Shown here one piece after another: positions 14,609 to 23,209 of a DNA stretch of 25,686 nucleotides. The notes below the pieces were generated by a model that was given only the letters and a program-made list of their open reading frames with translations, was not told the DNA's origin and searched no databases. Position 1 is the stretch's first letter. Each line of letters begins with the position of its first letter. Position numbers and translations under genes: made by a program. The DNA is from a virus: IMG/VR virus record IMGVR_UViG_3300025128_000295, positions 1-25,686 of that record; one strand, given 5' to 3'.

Positions 14609-17600
14609 GTGCCGTCCCGCGAAGATATTCTGGCGAACATTACGACTGGGCCTGGGCGGCCGAGCCGTAAGGACATTCTCGCCAACATGACTACGGGCGT
14701 TGACAGCCCGTTGATTAGCCTGGTGAAGGGTCCAAAGGACGCTCCGCAGCGTACGCCTGTGACGACAAGCCAGTTGGTGCCGCGGCCGGAGCCGGTGATG
14801 ATACCGGAGGCGCCGGAGCCGGAGCCGGGACCGTTCGAGTTCGCTGGCCCGTTGGGGAAGTTCATTGATCTGATCGATACGCCGCGTGCGGCGATCGTGT
14901 CGACGATCAAAGAGGTCGGGGATCTGTTCACGGGGGAGGGGTTTTCGCCTGTTGATTGGTGGAAGCAGACTGAGGACAACCTGTTTATGCAGGATGTGAT
15001 GCGTGATTGGGGGGTGGATCTTCCTGGCCCGTTGGACATGGTGGTGGGGTTGGGGTTCGACATCGCGTTTGATCCGATTACCTATATGACTGGTGGTATC
15101 GGGGGTGCCGGCCGTGCAGGGATGAGTGCCAACAAGTTGATAGATGTGATGTCGAAGGGTGCTGCCTGGTATGACGACATCGCTAAGGCTGGCGGTAAGG
15201 CTGGGGTGACGCAGGCGCAGGCTGTTCACAAGTCGAAGGTGTTGAAGGACGGTGTTACGGCTGTCGGCAGGTCGAATGCGATGCATTCGGCTGGCCGGGA
15301 GGCGTTGCAGGAGGTTGGTCTGCTGGGTCAGATGGGGTTGTTTGTTCCGACGACGGGGCGTTTGGGGCGGGGGGTGCGTCTGGACAAGGTGTTGGACAAG
15401 GCGACCAGGGGCGGGATGACGGCTCGTCGTGCCCGGCAGGCGTCGAAGTTGCCGTACATCGGGGATCTGGCTCGACCGGTCGCAGGGAAGGCTGTGGATG
15501 ATGCTGCTGAGGCGGTTGCCAGGTTTGGCCGTGAAGGACTGGAGGATGCCGCTGCGGCGGAAGCAAAGATCATTAGCCGGATGAAAGACATCTCCAAGGG
15601 TGTCGACCTGGGTGACATTCCTGACGATTTCTACACGGCGGCGGCACGGATGGCGTCGAGGATGCCGGTCGAAGCATTCAAGTTGCCTGGTTTCACCGGG
15701 AAAGTGTTGACAACTGTCGTCCCACAGTTCGGGAAGGGGAAGGCGGCTCTGTTCGATAGGAAGATTGCGGAAACGATCGACAAGTCGTTCAACACGAAGT
15801 CGAGCATCAAGCAGGGGTTGCGTAGCAAGGACTACAAGACGGTCCTGGAAGCGAACCGGGTGATGGTGAGCAACAGTGCGGGGTGGGCTGCACGCAACCG
15901 GTTCATGGATCTCATGTCGAAGGATGCGTTGGCTCTGCGTCGCAGGGCGCGACGGTTGGGGTTGGATCCTGAAACGGTCGACGACATGTTGAAAACACAG
16001 TTCTATCTGACTGATTCGTTGGGCGCCCAGGTTCTGGAGGAGGGCTTACCGGTCATCAATCCGAAGTTCCGGGAGAAGTTTGGTTCTGTCATGAGTCGGG
16101 CTGGTGACAGTGCAATATCGGATTTTTGGACTCAGGGCCGCAAGTGGATGGATGATGCTCTGATTCGAGCGAACATGTTCGGTGGGACCCAGTGGTTGGC
16201 TGCGAGCGCCGACGAGTTGTGGGTGATGCGTCGGGCGTTGGAGCAGGTGTATGACCCGACGATGCCGCGTAGGTTGATTCCTGGCGGCGAGTTCAGGGGT
16301 GTCCCGTTGGTGAACCAGATGGATGATCCGGCGAGGCGTACGATTGACGAGCAGATCAGGGCGATAGCGGATACAGAGTTTGGTGACGGGGCGCGTGAAC
16401 TGTTTGATACGAACATCTGGAAGTCTATGGATGTGTATTTGAGCAAGATCGGGGAGGGGGTGCGTCGAGCGAAGATCATGAACTTGTTGGAGGAGGGGGG
16501 TATTGCGTTCAAGGATCCGTTGACTTGGATCAAGGGGCAGAAGGATGCCGCTCATAGCGCATTGAAGGGGCTTTACGGCAACAGGGGGGACGCGTTCGAC
16601 GAGGTGTTCAAGGGTATTGAGCGTGGCCTGGATGTGGAGCAGGTCAAGGCGATGCGGATGGCTATTGCGAGGCGGGAGGGGGCGTCTGAGGTTGGGGCGC
16701 AGACGGCTGCGTGGGTCGCTGAGGTCGAGATTCTTGAAGCGAAACTGGTTGACATACAGGCCCAGTTGATGGAGGTAATGCGGGGTGTGAGCAGTAGGGC
16801 GCAGAGGTCGCGGCAGGCGCTGTACGACTTTATGACGCCTTTGTTGGAGGAAGCGTCGCTGGTCGGGTACCGGTGGAATCAGTTGAAGGCGATCAGCAGC
16901 ATGTTGGCGCAGCAGCGGACTGCGGCGACGAGAACGATCGTTGACGACAAGTTGTTGGACGACTTGATTGAAAAGTTTGGCGATGTCGAAGCGCAGATGC
17001 GGCACCTGGTGGAGGAAGCGAAGTCGCTTGCCGAGGTGTCTAAGGATGTGCAAAGCATAAAGCGGTTGCTGCATACTTTGCAGGCGCCGTTGAGCGAGTT
17101 GGATCAGCAGGGCTTGTTGGATGCGTTTCCTAAGGATTTGAAGATGCGGGAGTGGTTGGGAGATGTGTTCTTTTTCAGGGAAGTGTTTGACGAGACAAAG
17201 GTTACTGACGGCTGGTTTGGGAAGGACATCCTTGGGGAGGGGTTTGATGTACGCCAGGTGTACGACGATGATCGCCTGTTCCCTGATATTGGCAGCATCT
17301 ACCGGGATTACAACGGGATTGATGTGGCGAAACTGCCGCGGTGGATGCAGGAGGCTGACAATAGTTGGCAGGAGGTGTCCGCTGCGTATGAGGGTGCCAG
17401 GTCGCGGGGGCATAATCACGGGGTGAAACTGACTGAGTGGCAGCAGCGTCAGGCGTTGGCTGGCGGTGTGTTGTTGTCTCAGGATTCGCCGTTTGTGCGG
17501 GTCGAGGCGACGTTGCGGGATGGTGTGTGGGCGAGGAATGTTTCTGGTGGCGCTGAGGTGGCTGAGGGTGAGCCGTTGAGGTGGTCGAAGGGGCCGTCTG

Positions 17601-20600
17601 AGGGGGTGTTTGGTGCTTCACGGCGGGGGCGGGAGCCGAAGTTTTCGATCCCGTCGGAGGAAGAACTGGAGTTGGCGCACGCTCCGGCCAGGATCACTTA
17701 TCAAGATCCGGCGAAACAGGCGGCACGACGAAGTCAAGAGGAACTGACTGAGGAAGCAATCCAGGCGGCAACGGGTATGACGTTGGAGGAACGCCAGGCG
17801 TTGCGCCGCCGGGAGTGGAAGGAGTGGACTGACGCCGGCAAGCATGTCGGAGCCAAACCGCGCACGACGATGCCTGGGGAGACTGCGATGTCGGTGCAGG
17901 TCGTCGATGGCGAACGCATTATTGACGTTTGGACGATTGAGCCGCATGGCAGCGTACAGACAGTTGAGGAGTTCGGCAAGCGGGTCACTAAGTGGGTTCG
18001 TGACGGCTGGGTTGTTTCGGTGAATGGTGTACCGGTGGCTGATGTCGGCGTCGGTGGTGGGGTGGTCAAGACCTTGAAGGAAGCGAAGGAGGTGGCGCAG
18101 GCGGAGGCGGCGAAGCGTTCGGGTAGGTCGGCTGCTGATCGTATGGCGGAGATCCGTGGCACCGGGCGCGAGGTTGACCCGGAGTTGGAGGCTTTGTGGG
18201 AGGCGGAGAATCTGGCGAAGGGGGCGGATGATGCGCCGCCTTCACCCCGCATCACGCCTGGGGCAGTAGCAGCCGCCGCAGAGGCGGATGCGGTCTTGGA
18301 ACGGGTGCCTCAGGGGCTCACCGAAATCCAGGGTTTGCTGTGGCGGGCCGGGAAACCTCTGGGCGACGACTTGGCTTTGGACGCTGAGAAGATTTTGGGT
18401 AGATACCCTGGCATGAGGTCACTCCAAATGTGGGGGGGGTACTTCAACACCCCTGGTCTGGATACGACGTTGAAGTATGTGCAGGAGGCGTACCCCGCGT
18501 GGACCCAATCGCGTCAGAAGGCGTATGCGAAGAACTTGGCGGAGTATTTGCAGGAAGTAAACAAGGGTCTTGCTGATGCACGGAAGTTGTTGCAGGAACT
18601 ATCGCCCTACGCAGCGACATTTGCCGGGAGGGCAACCATCGCTGCCTACCCGGTTGCGACTTTGCCGGCAGAGCAGGTCCGCCGGTTGGCTGCGGAGGCG
18701 GCGATGGCGGCCGGGTTGCCGGCGAGGCGTGCTGCGGCACGCCGCAAGGTGTTCGCCATGTGTACGAAGGCGAAGTGCGAGTTGGCGGAAGGTGCCACGG
18801 TCGCTGCCGAGGATCTTTACACGGATGAAACGTTCAAGTTTATGAAACGCCAGATCGACATTAGTGACGCCGAGTTGGGTGGCATTATTTCTGCGAAGCA
18901 CGGGGTGTTAGATCCGGCTGAATTGGTTGAAACGTACGATGTGCAGTTGCCTAAGACGGGCGCTAAGGAAGTTGTCGCTGGACCGGAGCAACTACAGAAG
19001 TTTGTTGATCTTGTGGGGGATGCGGAGGAACTGTTCTTTTACGGTTCTGCCAAGTACCGGGTATTGATGCGGGATCTGTTGGAGAGGGCGCAACAGCGCG
19101 GCATGTTGAGCCAAGAGGTTCGTATTGTCGAGCCCACGGGAACGGGAAAGCGCGGCGGCCCTGCAGGCAGCGGGGAGATCAAGTCGAGTTTCAGTCAGTG
19201 GGCTGGCGAAACGGGGGCACCCAGGATTCATGAGATTCCTGCGGAGGCGGTCACACCGCCTCCGGCGGCGGTCACACGGCCTCTGGCAACGACTGACGAA
19301 ACCGCTGCGTCGATCACGGCGAGGCGGATGGATCTCGAAGCACGGTCGGAGGCAGCGTTCGAGCAGGACGATTACGTGGGCAGTCTCGACGACCTGAGAC
19401 ATGTAATCGAAGACTACGAACTCGACCTGGAGGCAATTGAAGTCAACCGGCAGGACGATCTTGCCGGGGTGGTACGCCCGGAAATCTGGAGCGGGGAGCC
19501 CGTCGGCCGCACCGCCGTGGTTTTAACCGGCGACGATATACAGGCGCTGCCTGGAGAAACCCGTTCTGCCGCAATCAACCGGTTCCACGACGAACAAAAG
19601 CGTCGCGTCGAATACATCCTTGACCAGAAGCGGGCCGAAATGACCACCTTCGAGCCCGGTGCGGCGGCTGCGGAGGCGGTTACGCCTCCTACTCCCCGTG
19701 AAGAGGATTCGATTCGTCGGATTAAGATAGCGGCGGAGGCGGTCACACCGGCTCCGGCAGCGGCACGGGATCCGTTCGCTGACACTCGCCTGCGTATCAG
19801 CAGGGAGGAAGGCGACGCGCTGATAGAACAGTCACCCGCACGGCCAAGCGATCCTCAGCCAGGGTTTACGGAAGCAGATGCTCTCGAACTCGAAGCCGTA
19901 CGGTACGACATGCGTGACCGCGTCGTGTGGAGCAAGGAGGCCGGACAGGCGTATGTGGCCGATATGCGGCCAGTTGTCGAACGCCCCGTCAGAGGACGCG
20001 GTAAGGAGCCTCACCGGATTTCGCTTCGCATCAGGAAAGAAGGTGGGACTTGGAATGTTTATGTGCTTGAAACGCCGGTGGAGTTCCAAGAGTTTGGTGA
20101 AGCAGCCCAGGCGTTAGCCCGCAGACTGAAGGGGACGTATGCACACCAAGCGTTCGAGCCGACCGTCCAGTGGAGCAGCAACCGGCCCGCCCCGTGGGAG
20201 CAGCGGTTCGCAGGGGTTTCGGATGCGGGTGCTGAAGGAGGGACAGGGGGTTTCCGCACGCTGAGGGACGCTAAGGCGTTCGCGGAGAAAGAGTTGGATC
20301 TCATTATGTGGGATGCGCCGACGCCGACGCTTCGGACTTCGCGTGAGATTGCGGCGGAGGCGGTTACGCCGCCTCCGACCGTGGTGGACCGGATGCCTAC
20401 CTGGATGGACAGTCAACTGGATGAGTTGACTGAGGCGCTCCGTGCTAAGCGCGAGGCGGTTACCCCTCCGCCAGCAGCGGCGGCACCTACACCGCCTCCG
20501 GCTGCGGCGGCTACCAGGGCGCCGGATCCGTCGGGAATGTACGGCCCGAAGGGCGCCCCCAAGTTCGAACAGGTGATCGTGCGTACGCCTTTCGGTGATT

Positions 20601-23209
20601 TCCGGTTGCAGTTCACGGGGAAGCGGACCGGTCAGAAGGTGAAGATTCTGGATGCTCCGGCGGCGTTGGCGGCTTCGCCGGCGAAGACGGGGCCTGCGGT
20701 GCCGGGAACACGGGCGCCGTTGGGGCCGGGTGTCGAGTTCAAGAACTATGCGGCGGCGGAGAGCAGGATCGACGAGTGGGCGCAGGAGGTCTTTGAGAAG
20801 CGTTGGACCGGTGTCGACGTTGGCCCTGAGGAAGCATTCCCGACCGATTTTGCCCAGGGTGCGGTGGGGCGTTTGTTGGCGGATCCTGCCCGGCAGGGTG
20901 GGGTGCGGCAGGCGTTGGCGACGTTGACGGGTCGGACTGAAACGACGGCGTTTTCTGGTATGCAGGGTTTGTCGTGGACTGGCGAGTTGGAGGAGGCTAT
21001 TATTCGAGCCGGCTATCGTGACTACGTTCACGATCCGCTGTTTCGCGAGTTCGCTAGAATGGTTCGTGTAACTGGAGCGGCCGAAAAGGACGAGATTTTG
21101 GAGCCGCTTTCCGCTGCGGCGGAAGCCTTGCGGCGCGATGACCCTTACAACTGGAAAGAGTTTAGCCGCGCCAGAGGCTATTCTGAACAGGAAATAGCAG
21201 ACTTTGAGCGATACCTCGATCTGGAACGGCAGGTAACGGCGAAGTATCCAGAAGATCCAGACCTTACGTTTGGGCTGGTACACAATCTGCAAGAAGTGGC
21301 TCCAGATCTACAGGACTTGCTCGAAGGCAATATTCCGATGTGGCAGTTCCCGTTGGATCAGAGAATGGCGATGACGGAAACGGAGCGTCGCCTTCTGACC
21401 GAATCGGAGCGTTTGACGCACCTGGCGTACGCTTCGGAGCATTACAGGCAGGCTGAGGCGGCGATGGCGGCCGGGTTGACGTTGGAAGCGGAGATCGCGA
21501 CGATGCAGGGGCGGATAAGGCAACTGGCTTCCCAAACAGAAGCCATCCAGGCGGTATACGATGCCGCTGCCCCGGCTGCGGCGGCGGCTGGAAGGGCCAA
21601 GAACGAGGTGTGGCCGGCGGATGTGGTGGAGTTGTTCGATGGGACTCGTTCTGAGATAGACGACTTCCAGGAGGCGTTGCGTAAGTTCAACGCGACCCGC
21701 ACCAGGAACCTGTTCAATGAAACATTGACGCAGCAGACGGCGGCACAGTGGGGGCCGAATACGAGCAACCCGAAGTGGTCGAGGGGTTGGATAGCGCCGT
21801 TGTCGGAAGACGGAGGCGAAGCGCCGCTGTTCGAGATGTTGAACGCGTTGTTCAAGACGAGTTCGTCGACCGGCGATTTCCACGGGTTCTTGAAGTGGTA
21901 CGACAAGTTCCTGAACTATTGGAAGGCGCAGGCGGTGTCGACGCCGGGGTTCGTTATCCGTAACGGCCTGGGTGGTTCATGGTTGTCGTACGCGTTTGGT
22001 TTGATGGAGTTGGGTTCGACGAACAAGTTCGCCGGGGTGTTCCTCAAGGCGTCGAGGTTGGGTGAAGGCAACGCTGTCAAGGGTGTCGACGAGATGATTA
22101 AAGCACTTGGGGTAAGCAAGAAGAAGTCGGTGGGGGTCGGGTTTGGTTCCCGTGTCGACATCAACGAGTTGCGTACTATCCGTCGTGTTCTCGACAGCGG
22201 CATCGTCGGTGGCGGCCAGGTCATCACTGAGGTTGACAGGAATGTTGCTATGAGGCTTGTCAGGGAGTCTCGTAACCCGCTCACCAACCAGCCGATCGAT
22301 GTGGTGTTCAACCCGGCTTCGACGGAGTTCGCTCCGTTCCGGTTTATCCGGTCAGCGAACGAGCAGATGGAAACGGTGTTGCGTGGCGCTCTGGCGTTCG
22401 ATGTGTTGCAGAAGGGTGGTTCGATCGGGGATGCTGCCGGCCAGGTCTACAAGTTCCATTTCAACTATGCGGATTTGACGGGCACGGAACGGAAGATGCG
22501 GCGTGTCATTCCGTTCTGGACCTGGCAGAAGAACGTGGTGCCGATTCTGGTGGAGAGCCTGGGGAAGCATCCGTATGCATGGGGCCGGTTGCAGCAGGTG
22601 AAGGGCAATCTGGAACTCCAGTCGAAGGAGGAGGGGGTGGTGCCGGATTATTTCCTGGAGAACATGGCGATCCGGTTGCCGTGGAAGATCAACGACTACC
22701 AGTCGTATTGGATTCCCGATCTGCCGTTCCGTGATCTGAACCGTCTGATGAAGGAGCCGGGTTCGATCACGCGGGTGTTCGCTGAGTCGGCTGCGCCGCC
22801 GGTGAAGGTGCCGTTGGAGATTTGGGCGGGGAAGCAGTTCTTCGCTGACCTGCCGTTCAGCGGCAGGTATCAGCAGGTTCCTCCGGTGTACGCCAAGTTC
22901 CCTTTCCTGATGGAGGCTTTGGGTTTGGCTGGGAAAGCCAAGAAGGACAAGAAGGGGGAGTATAAGATGCGGGACCAGGATCTCTACATGTTGGATAGTT
23001 GGATGCCGTTCTTGTCTAGGTTCCGTAGGTTGTTGCCGAATGAGAGCCGCTATTCGCGGCGGGTGGCGTCGACTGTGGTGTCGACGGTGTTCGGCACGCA
23101 GGTGCGGATCAATGATCCGCATGAGAAGCGCAACCAGATTCTTCGGAATGATCGTGCGTTCGAGGAGAAGATGCGTGATCTGATCGATATCGAGATGAGG
23201 GTTCGATGA
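14609..23209 (+). CDS. Giant mosaic virion protein, 2866 residues (putative internal/ejection protein)
   Basis: GTG start with GGAGG five bases upstream. By length it matches the giant internal proteins of some short-tailed phages. Parts: tandem PSREDILANITTG / PSRKDILANMTTG (2-14, 18-30); a conserved-looking block FIDLIDTPRAAIVSTIKEVG to LGFDIAFDPITYMTGG (about 90-165); long helical regions to about 950; a strand-plus-helix unit (1094-1170), repeated near 1802-1900; a DUF6884/YaaA-like region with CTKAK (1385-1389), ISAKHGVLDP (1427-1436) and YD (1443-1444); five AEAVTPPP-type linkers (1545-1957); and a C-terminal region with NYADLTGTERKMRRVIPFWT, a form I associate with large actinophage virion proteins. 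No polymerase, lysozyme or protease motif was recognised. The amidase start overlaps its stop. An alternative is a tape-measure protein, disfavoured by the missing tail-tube genes. Confidence 0.65.
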   Translation: MPSREDILANITTGPGRPSRKDILANMTTGVDSPLISLVKGPKDAPQRTPVTTSQLVPRPEPVMIPEAPEPEPGPFEFAGPLGKFIDLIDTPRAAIVSTIKEVGDLFTGEGFSPVDWWKQTEDNLFMQDVMRDWGVDLPGPLDMVVGLGFDIAFDPITYMTGGIGGAGRAGMSANKLIDVMSKGAAWYDDIAKAGGKAGVTQAQAVHKSKVLKDGVTAVGRSNAMHSAGREALQEVGLLGQMGLFVPTTGRLGRGVRLDKVLDKATRGGMTARRARQASKLPYIGDLARPVAGKAVDDAAEAVARFGREGLEDAAAAEAKIISRMKDISKGVDLGDIPDDFYTAAARMASRMPVEAFKLPGFTGKVLTTVVPQFGKGKAALFDRKIAETIDKSFNTKSSIKQGLRSKDYKTVLEANRVMVSNSAGWAARNRFMDLMSKDALALRRRARRLGLDPETVDDMLKTQFYLTDSLGAQVLEEGLPVINPKFREKFGSVMSRAGDSAISDFWTQGRKWMDDALIRANMFGGTQWLAASADELWVMRRALEQVYDPTMPRRLIPGGEFRGVPLVNQMDDPARRTIDEQIRAIADTEFGDGARELFDTNIWKSMDVYLSKIGEGVRRAKIMNLLEEGGIAFKDPLTWIKGQKDAAHSALKGLYGNRGDAFDEVFKGIERGLDVEQVKAMRMAIARREGASEVGAQTAAWVAEVEILEAKLVDIQAQLMEVMRGVSSRAQRSRQALYDFMTPLLEEASLVGYRWNQLKAISSMLAQQRTAATRTIVDDKLLDDLIEKFGDVEAQMRHLVEEAKSLAEVSKDVQSIKRLLHTLQAPLSELDQQGLLDAFPKDLKMREWLGDVFFFREVFDETKVTDGWFGKDILGEGFDVRQVYDDDRLFPDIGSIYRDYNGIDVAKLPRWMQEADNSWQEVSAAYEGARSRGHNHGVKLTEWQQRQALAGGVLLSQDSPFVRVEATLRDGVWARNVSGGAEVAEGEPLRWSKGPSEGVFGASRRGREPKFSIPSEEELELAHAPARITYQDPAKQAARRSQEELTEEAIQAATGMTLEERQALRRREWKEWTDAGKHVGAKPRTTMPGETAMSVQVVDGERIIDVWTIEPHGSVQTVEEFGKRVTKWVRDGWVVSVNGVPVADVGVGGGVVKTLKEAKEVAQAEAAKRSGRSAADRMAEIRGTGREVDPELEALWEAENLAKGADDAPPSPRITPGAVAAAAEADAVLERVPQGLTEIQGLLWRAGKPLGDDLALDAEKILGRYPGMRSLQMWGGYFNTPGLDTTLKYVQEAYPAWTQSRQKAYAKNLAEYLQEVNKGLADARKLLQELSPYAATFAGRATIAAYPVATLPAEQVRRLAAEAAMAAGLPARRAAARRKVFAMCTKAKCELAEGATVAAEDLYTDETFKFMKRQIDISDAELGGIISAKHGVLDPAELVETYDVQLPKTGAKEVVAGPEQLQKFVDLVGDAEELFFYGSAKYRVLMRDLLERAQQRGMLSQEVRIVEPTGTGKRGGPAGSGEIKSSFSQWAGETGAPRIHEIPAEAVTPPPAAVTRPLATTDETAASITARRMDLEARSEAAFEQDDYVGSLDDLRHVIEDYELDLEAIEVNRQDDLAGVVRPEIWSGEPVGRTAVVLTGDDIQALPGETRSAAINRFHDEQKRRVEYILDQKRAEMTTFEPGAAAAEAVTPPTPREEDSIRRIKIAAEAVTPAPAAARDPFADTRLRISREEGDALIEQSPARPSDPQPGFTEADALELEAVRYDMRDRVVWSKEAGQAYVADMRPVVERPVRGRGKEPHRISLRIRKEGGTWNVYVLETPVEFQEFGEAAQALARRLKGTYAHQAFEPTVQWSSNRPAPWEQRFAGVSDAGAEGGTGGFRTLRDAKAFAEKELDLIMWDAPTPTLRTSREIAAEAVTPPPTVVDRMPTWMDSQLDELTEALRAKREAVTPPPAAAAPTPPPAAAATRAPDPSGMYGPKGAPKFEQVIVRTPFGDFRLQFTGKRTGQKVKILDAPAALAASPAKTGPAVPGTRAPLGPGVEFKNYAAAESRIDEWAQEVFEKRWTGVDVGPEEAFPTDFAQGAVGRLLADPARQGGVRQALATLTGRTETTAFSGMQGLSWTGELEEAIIRAGYRDYVHDPLFREFARMVRVTGAAEKDEILEPLSAAAEALRRDDPYNWKEFSRARGYSEQEIADFERYLDLERQVTAKYPEDPDLTFGLVHNLQEVAPDLQDLLEGNIPMWQFPLDQRMAMTETERRLLTESERLTHLAYASEHYRQAEAAMAAGLTLEAEIATMQGRIRQLASQTEAIQAVYDAAAPAAAAAGRAKNEVWPADVVELFDGTRSEIDDFQEALRKFNATRTRNLFNETLTQQTAAQWGPNTSNPKWSRGWIAPLSEDGGEAPLFEMLNALFKTSSSTGDFHGFLKWYDKFLNYWKAQAVSTPGFVIRNGLGGSWLSYAFGLMELGSTNKFAGVFLKASRLGEGNAVKGVDEMIKALGVSKKKSVGVGFGSRVDINELRTIRRVLDSGIVGGGQVITEVDRNVAMRLVRESRNPLTNQPIDVVFNPASTEFAPFRFIRSANEQMETVLRGALAFDVLQKGGSIGDAAGQVYKFHFNYADLTGTERKMRRVIPFWTWQKNVVPILVESLGKHPYAWGRLQQVKGNLELQSKEEGVVPDYFLENMAIRLPWKINDYQSYWIPDLPFRDLNRLMKEPGSITRVFAESAAPPVKVPLEIWAGKQFFADLPFSGRYQQVPPVYAKFPFLMEALGLAGKAKKDKKGEYKMRDQDLYMLDSWMPFLSRFRRLLPNESRYSRRVASTVVSTVFGTQVRINDPHEKRNQILRNDRAFEEKMRDLIDIEMRVR
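18695..18718 (+). repeat. 24-base direct repeat, copy 1
   Basis: An exact 24-base match to 21455-21478, both in the same reading frame of the giant gene and both encoding AEAAMAAGL. The bases just outside differ, so the shared block is sharply bounded. It could mark a duplicated helix or an old recombination within the gene. Confidence 0.7.
19242..20481 (+). repeat. Five palindrome-bearing AEAVTPPP repeats in the giant gene
   Basis: Near-identical coding repeats occur at 19241, 19670, 19733, 20354 and 20453, each giving (A)EAVTP(P/A)P. The DNA is partly self-complementary. At 19242-19264 CGGAGGCGGT and ACCGCCTCCG flank CAC, a perfect 10-base stem. At 20355-20377 CGGAGGCGG and CCGCCTCCG flank five bases. 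At 19672-19689 GGAGGCG and CGCCTCC flank four bases. The copy at 19735-19755 has one mismatch and the last is degraded. The repeats separate otherwise unlike regions of the protein and act as Pro-rich linkers. Confidence 0.75.
21455..21478 (+). repeat. 24-base direct repeat, copy 2
   Basis: Second exact copy of the block at 18695-18718, 2760 bases (920 codons) downstream, same frame, again encoding AEAAMAAGL. A looser relative (AEAMAAGG) appears near the end of the 692-residue protein. Confidence 0.7.

Noticed and set aside
16046-17419. Long open frame on the minus strand inside the giant gene (also 2208-2972, 11776-12699, 23050-24399)
   Set aside because: They lie wholly or mostly opposite well-supported genes, have Arg/His/Pro/Leu-heavy composition typical of antisense frames in GC-rich DNA, and match no family.
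14609-23209. Virion RNA polymerase in the giant protein, by size analogy to N4-like phages
   Set aside because: I could not find polymerase signature motifs in the sequence; size alone is not evidence.
14609-23209. Tape-measure protein
   Set aside because: No tail-tube, chaperone pair with frameshift, or sheath genes are nearby, and the sequence is a mosaic of domains rather than a uniform long coil.
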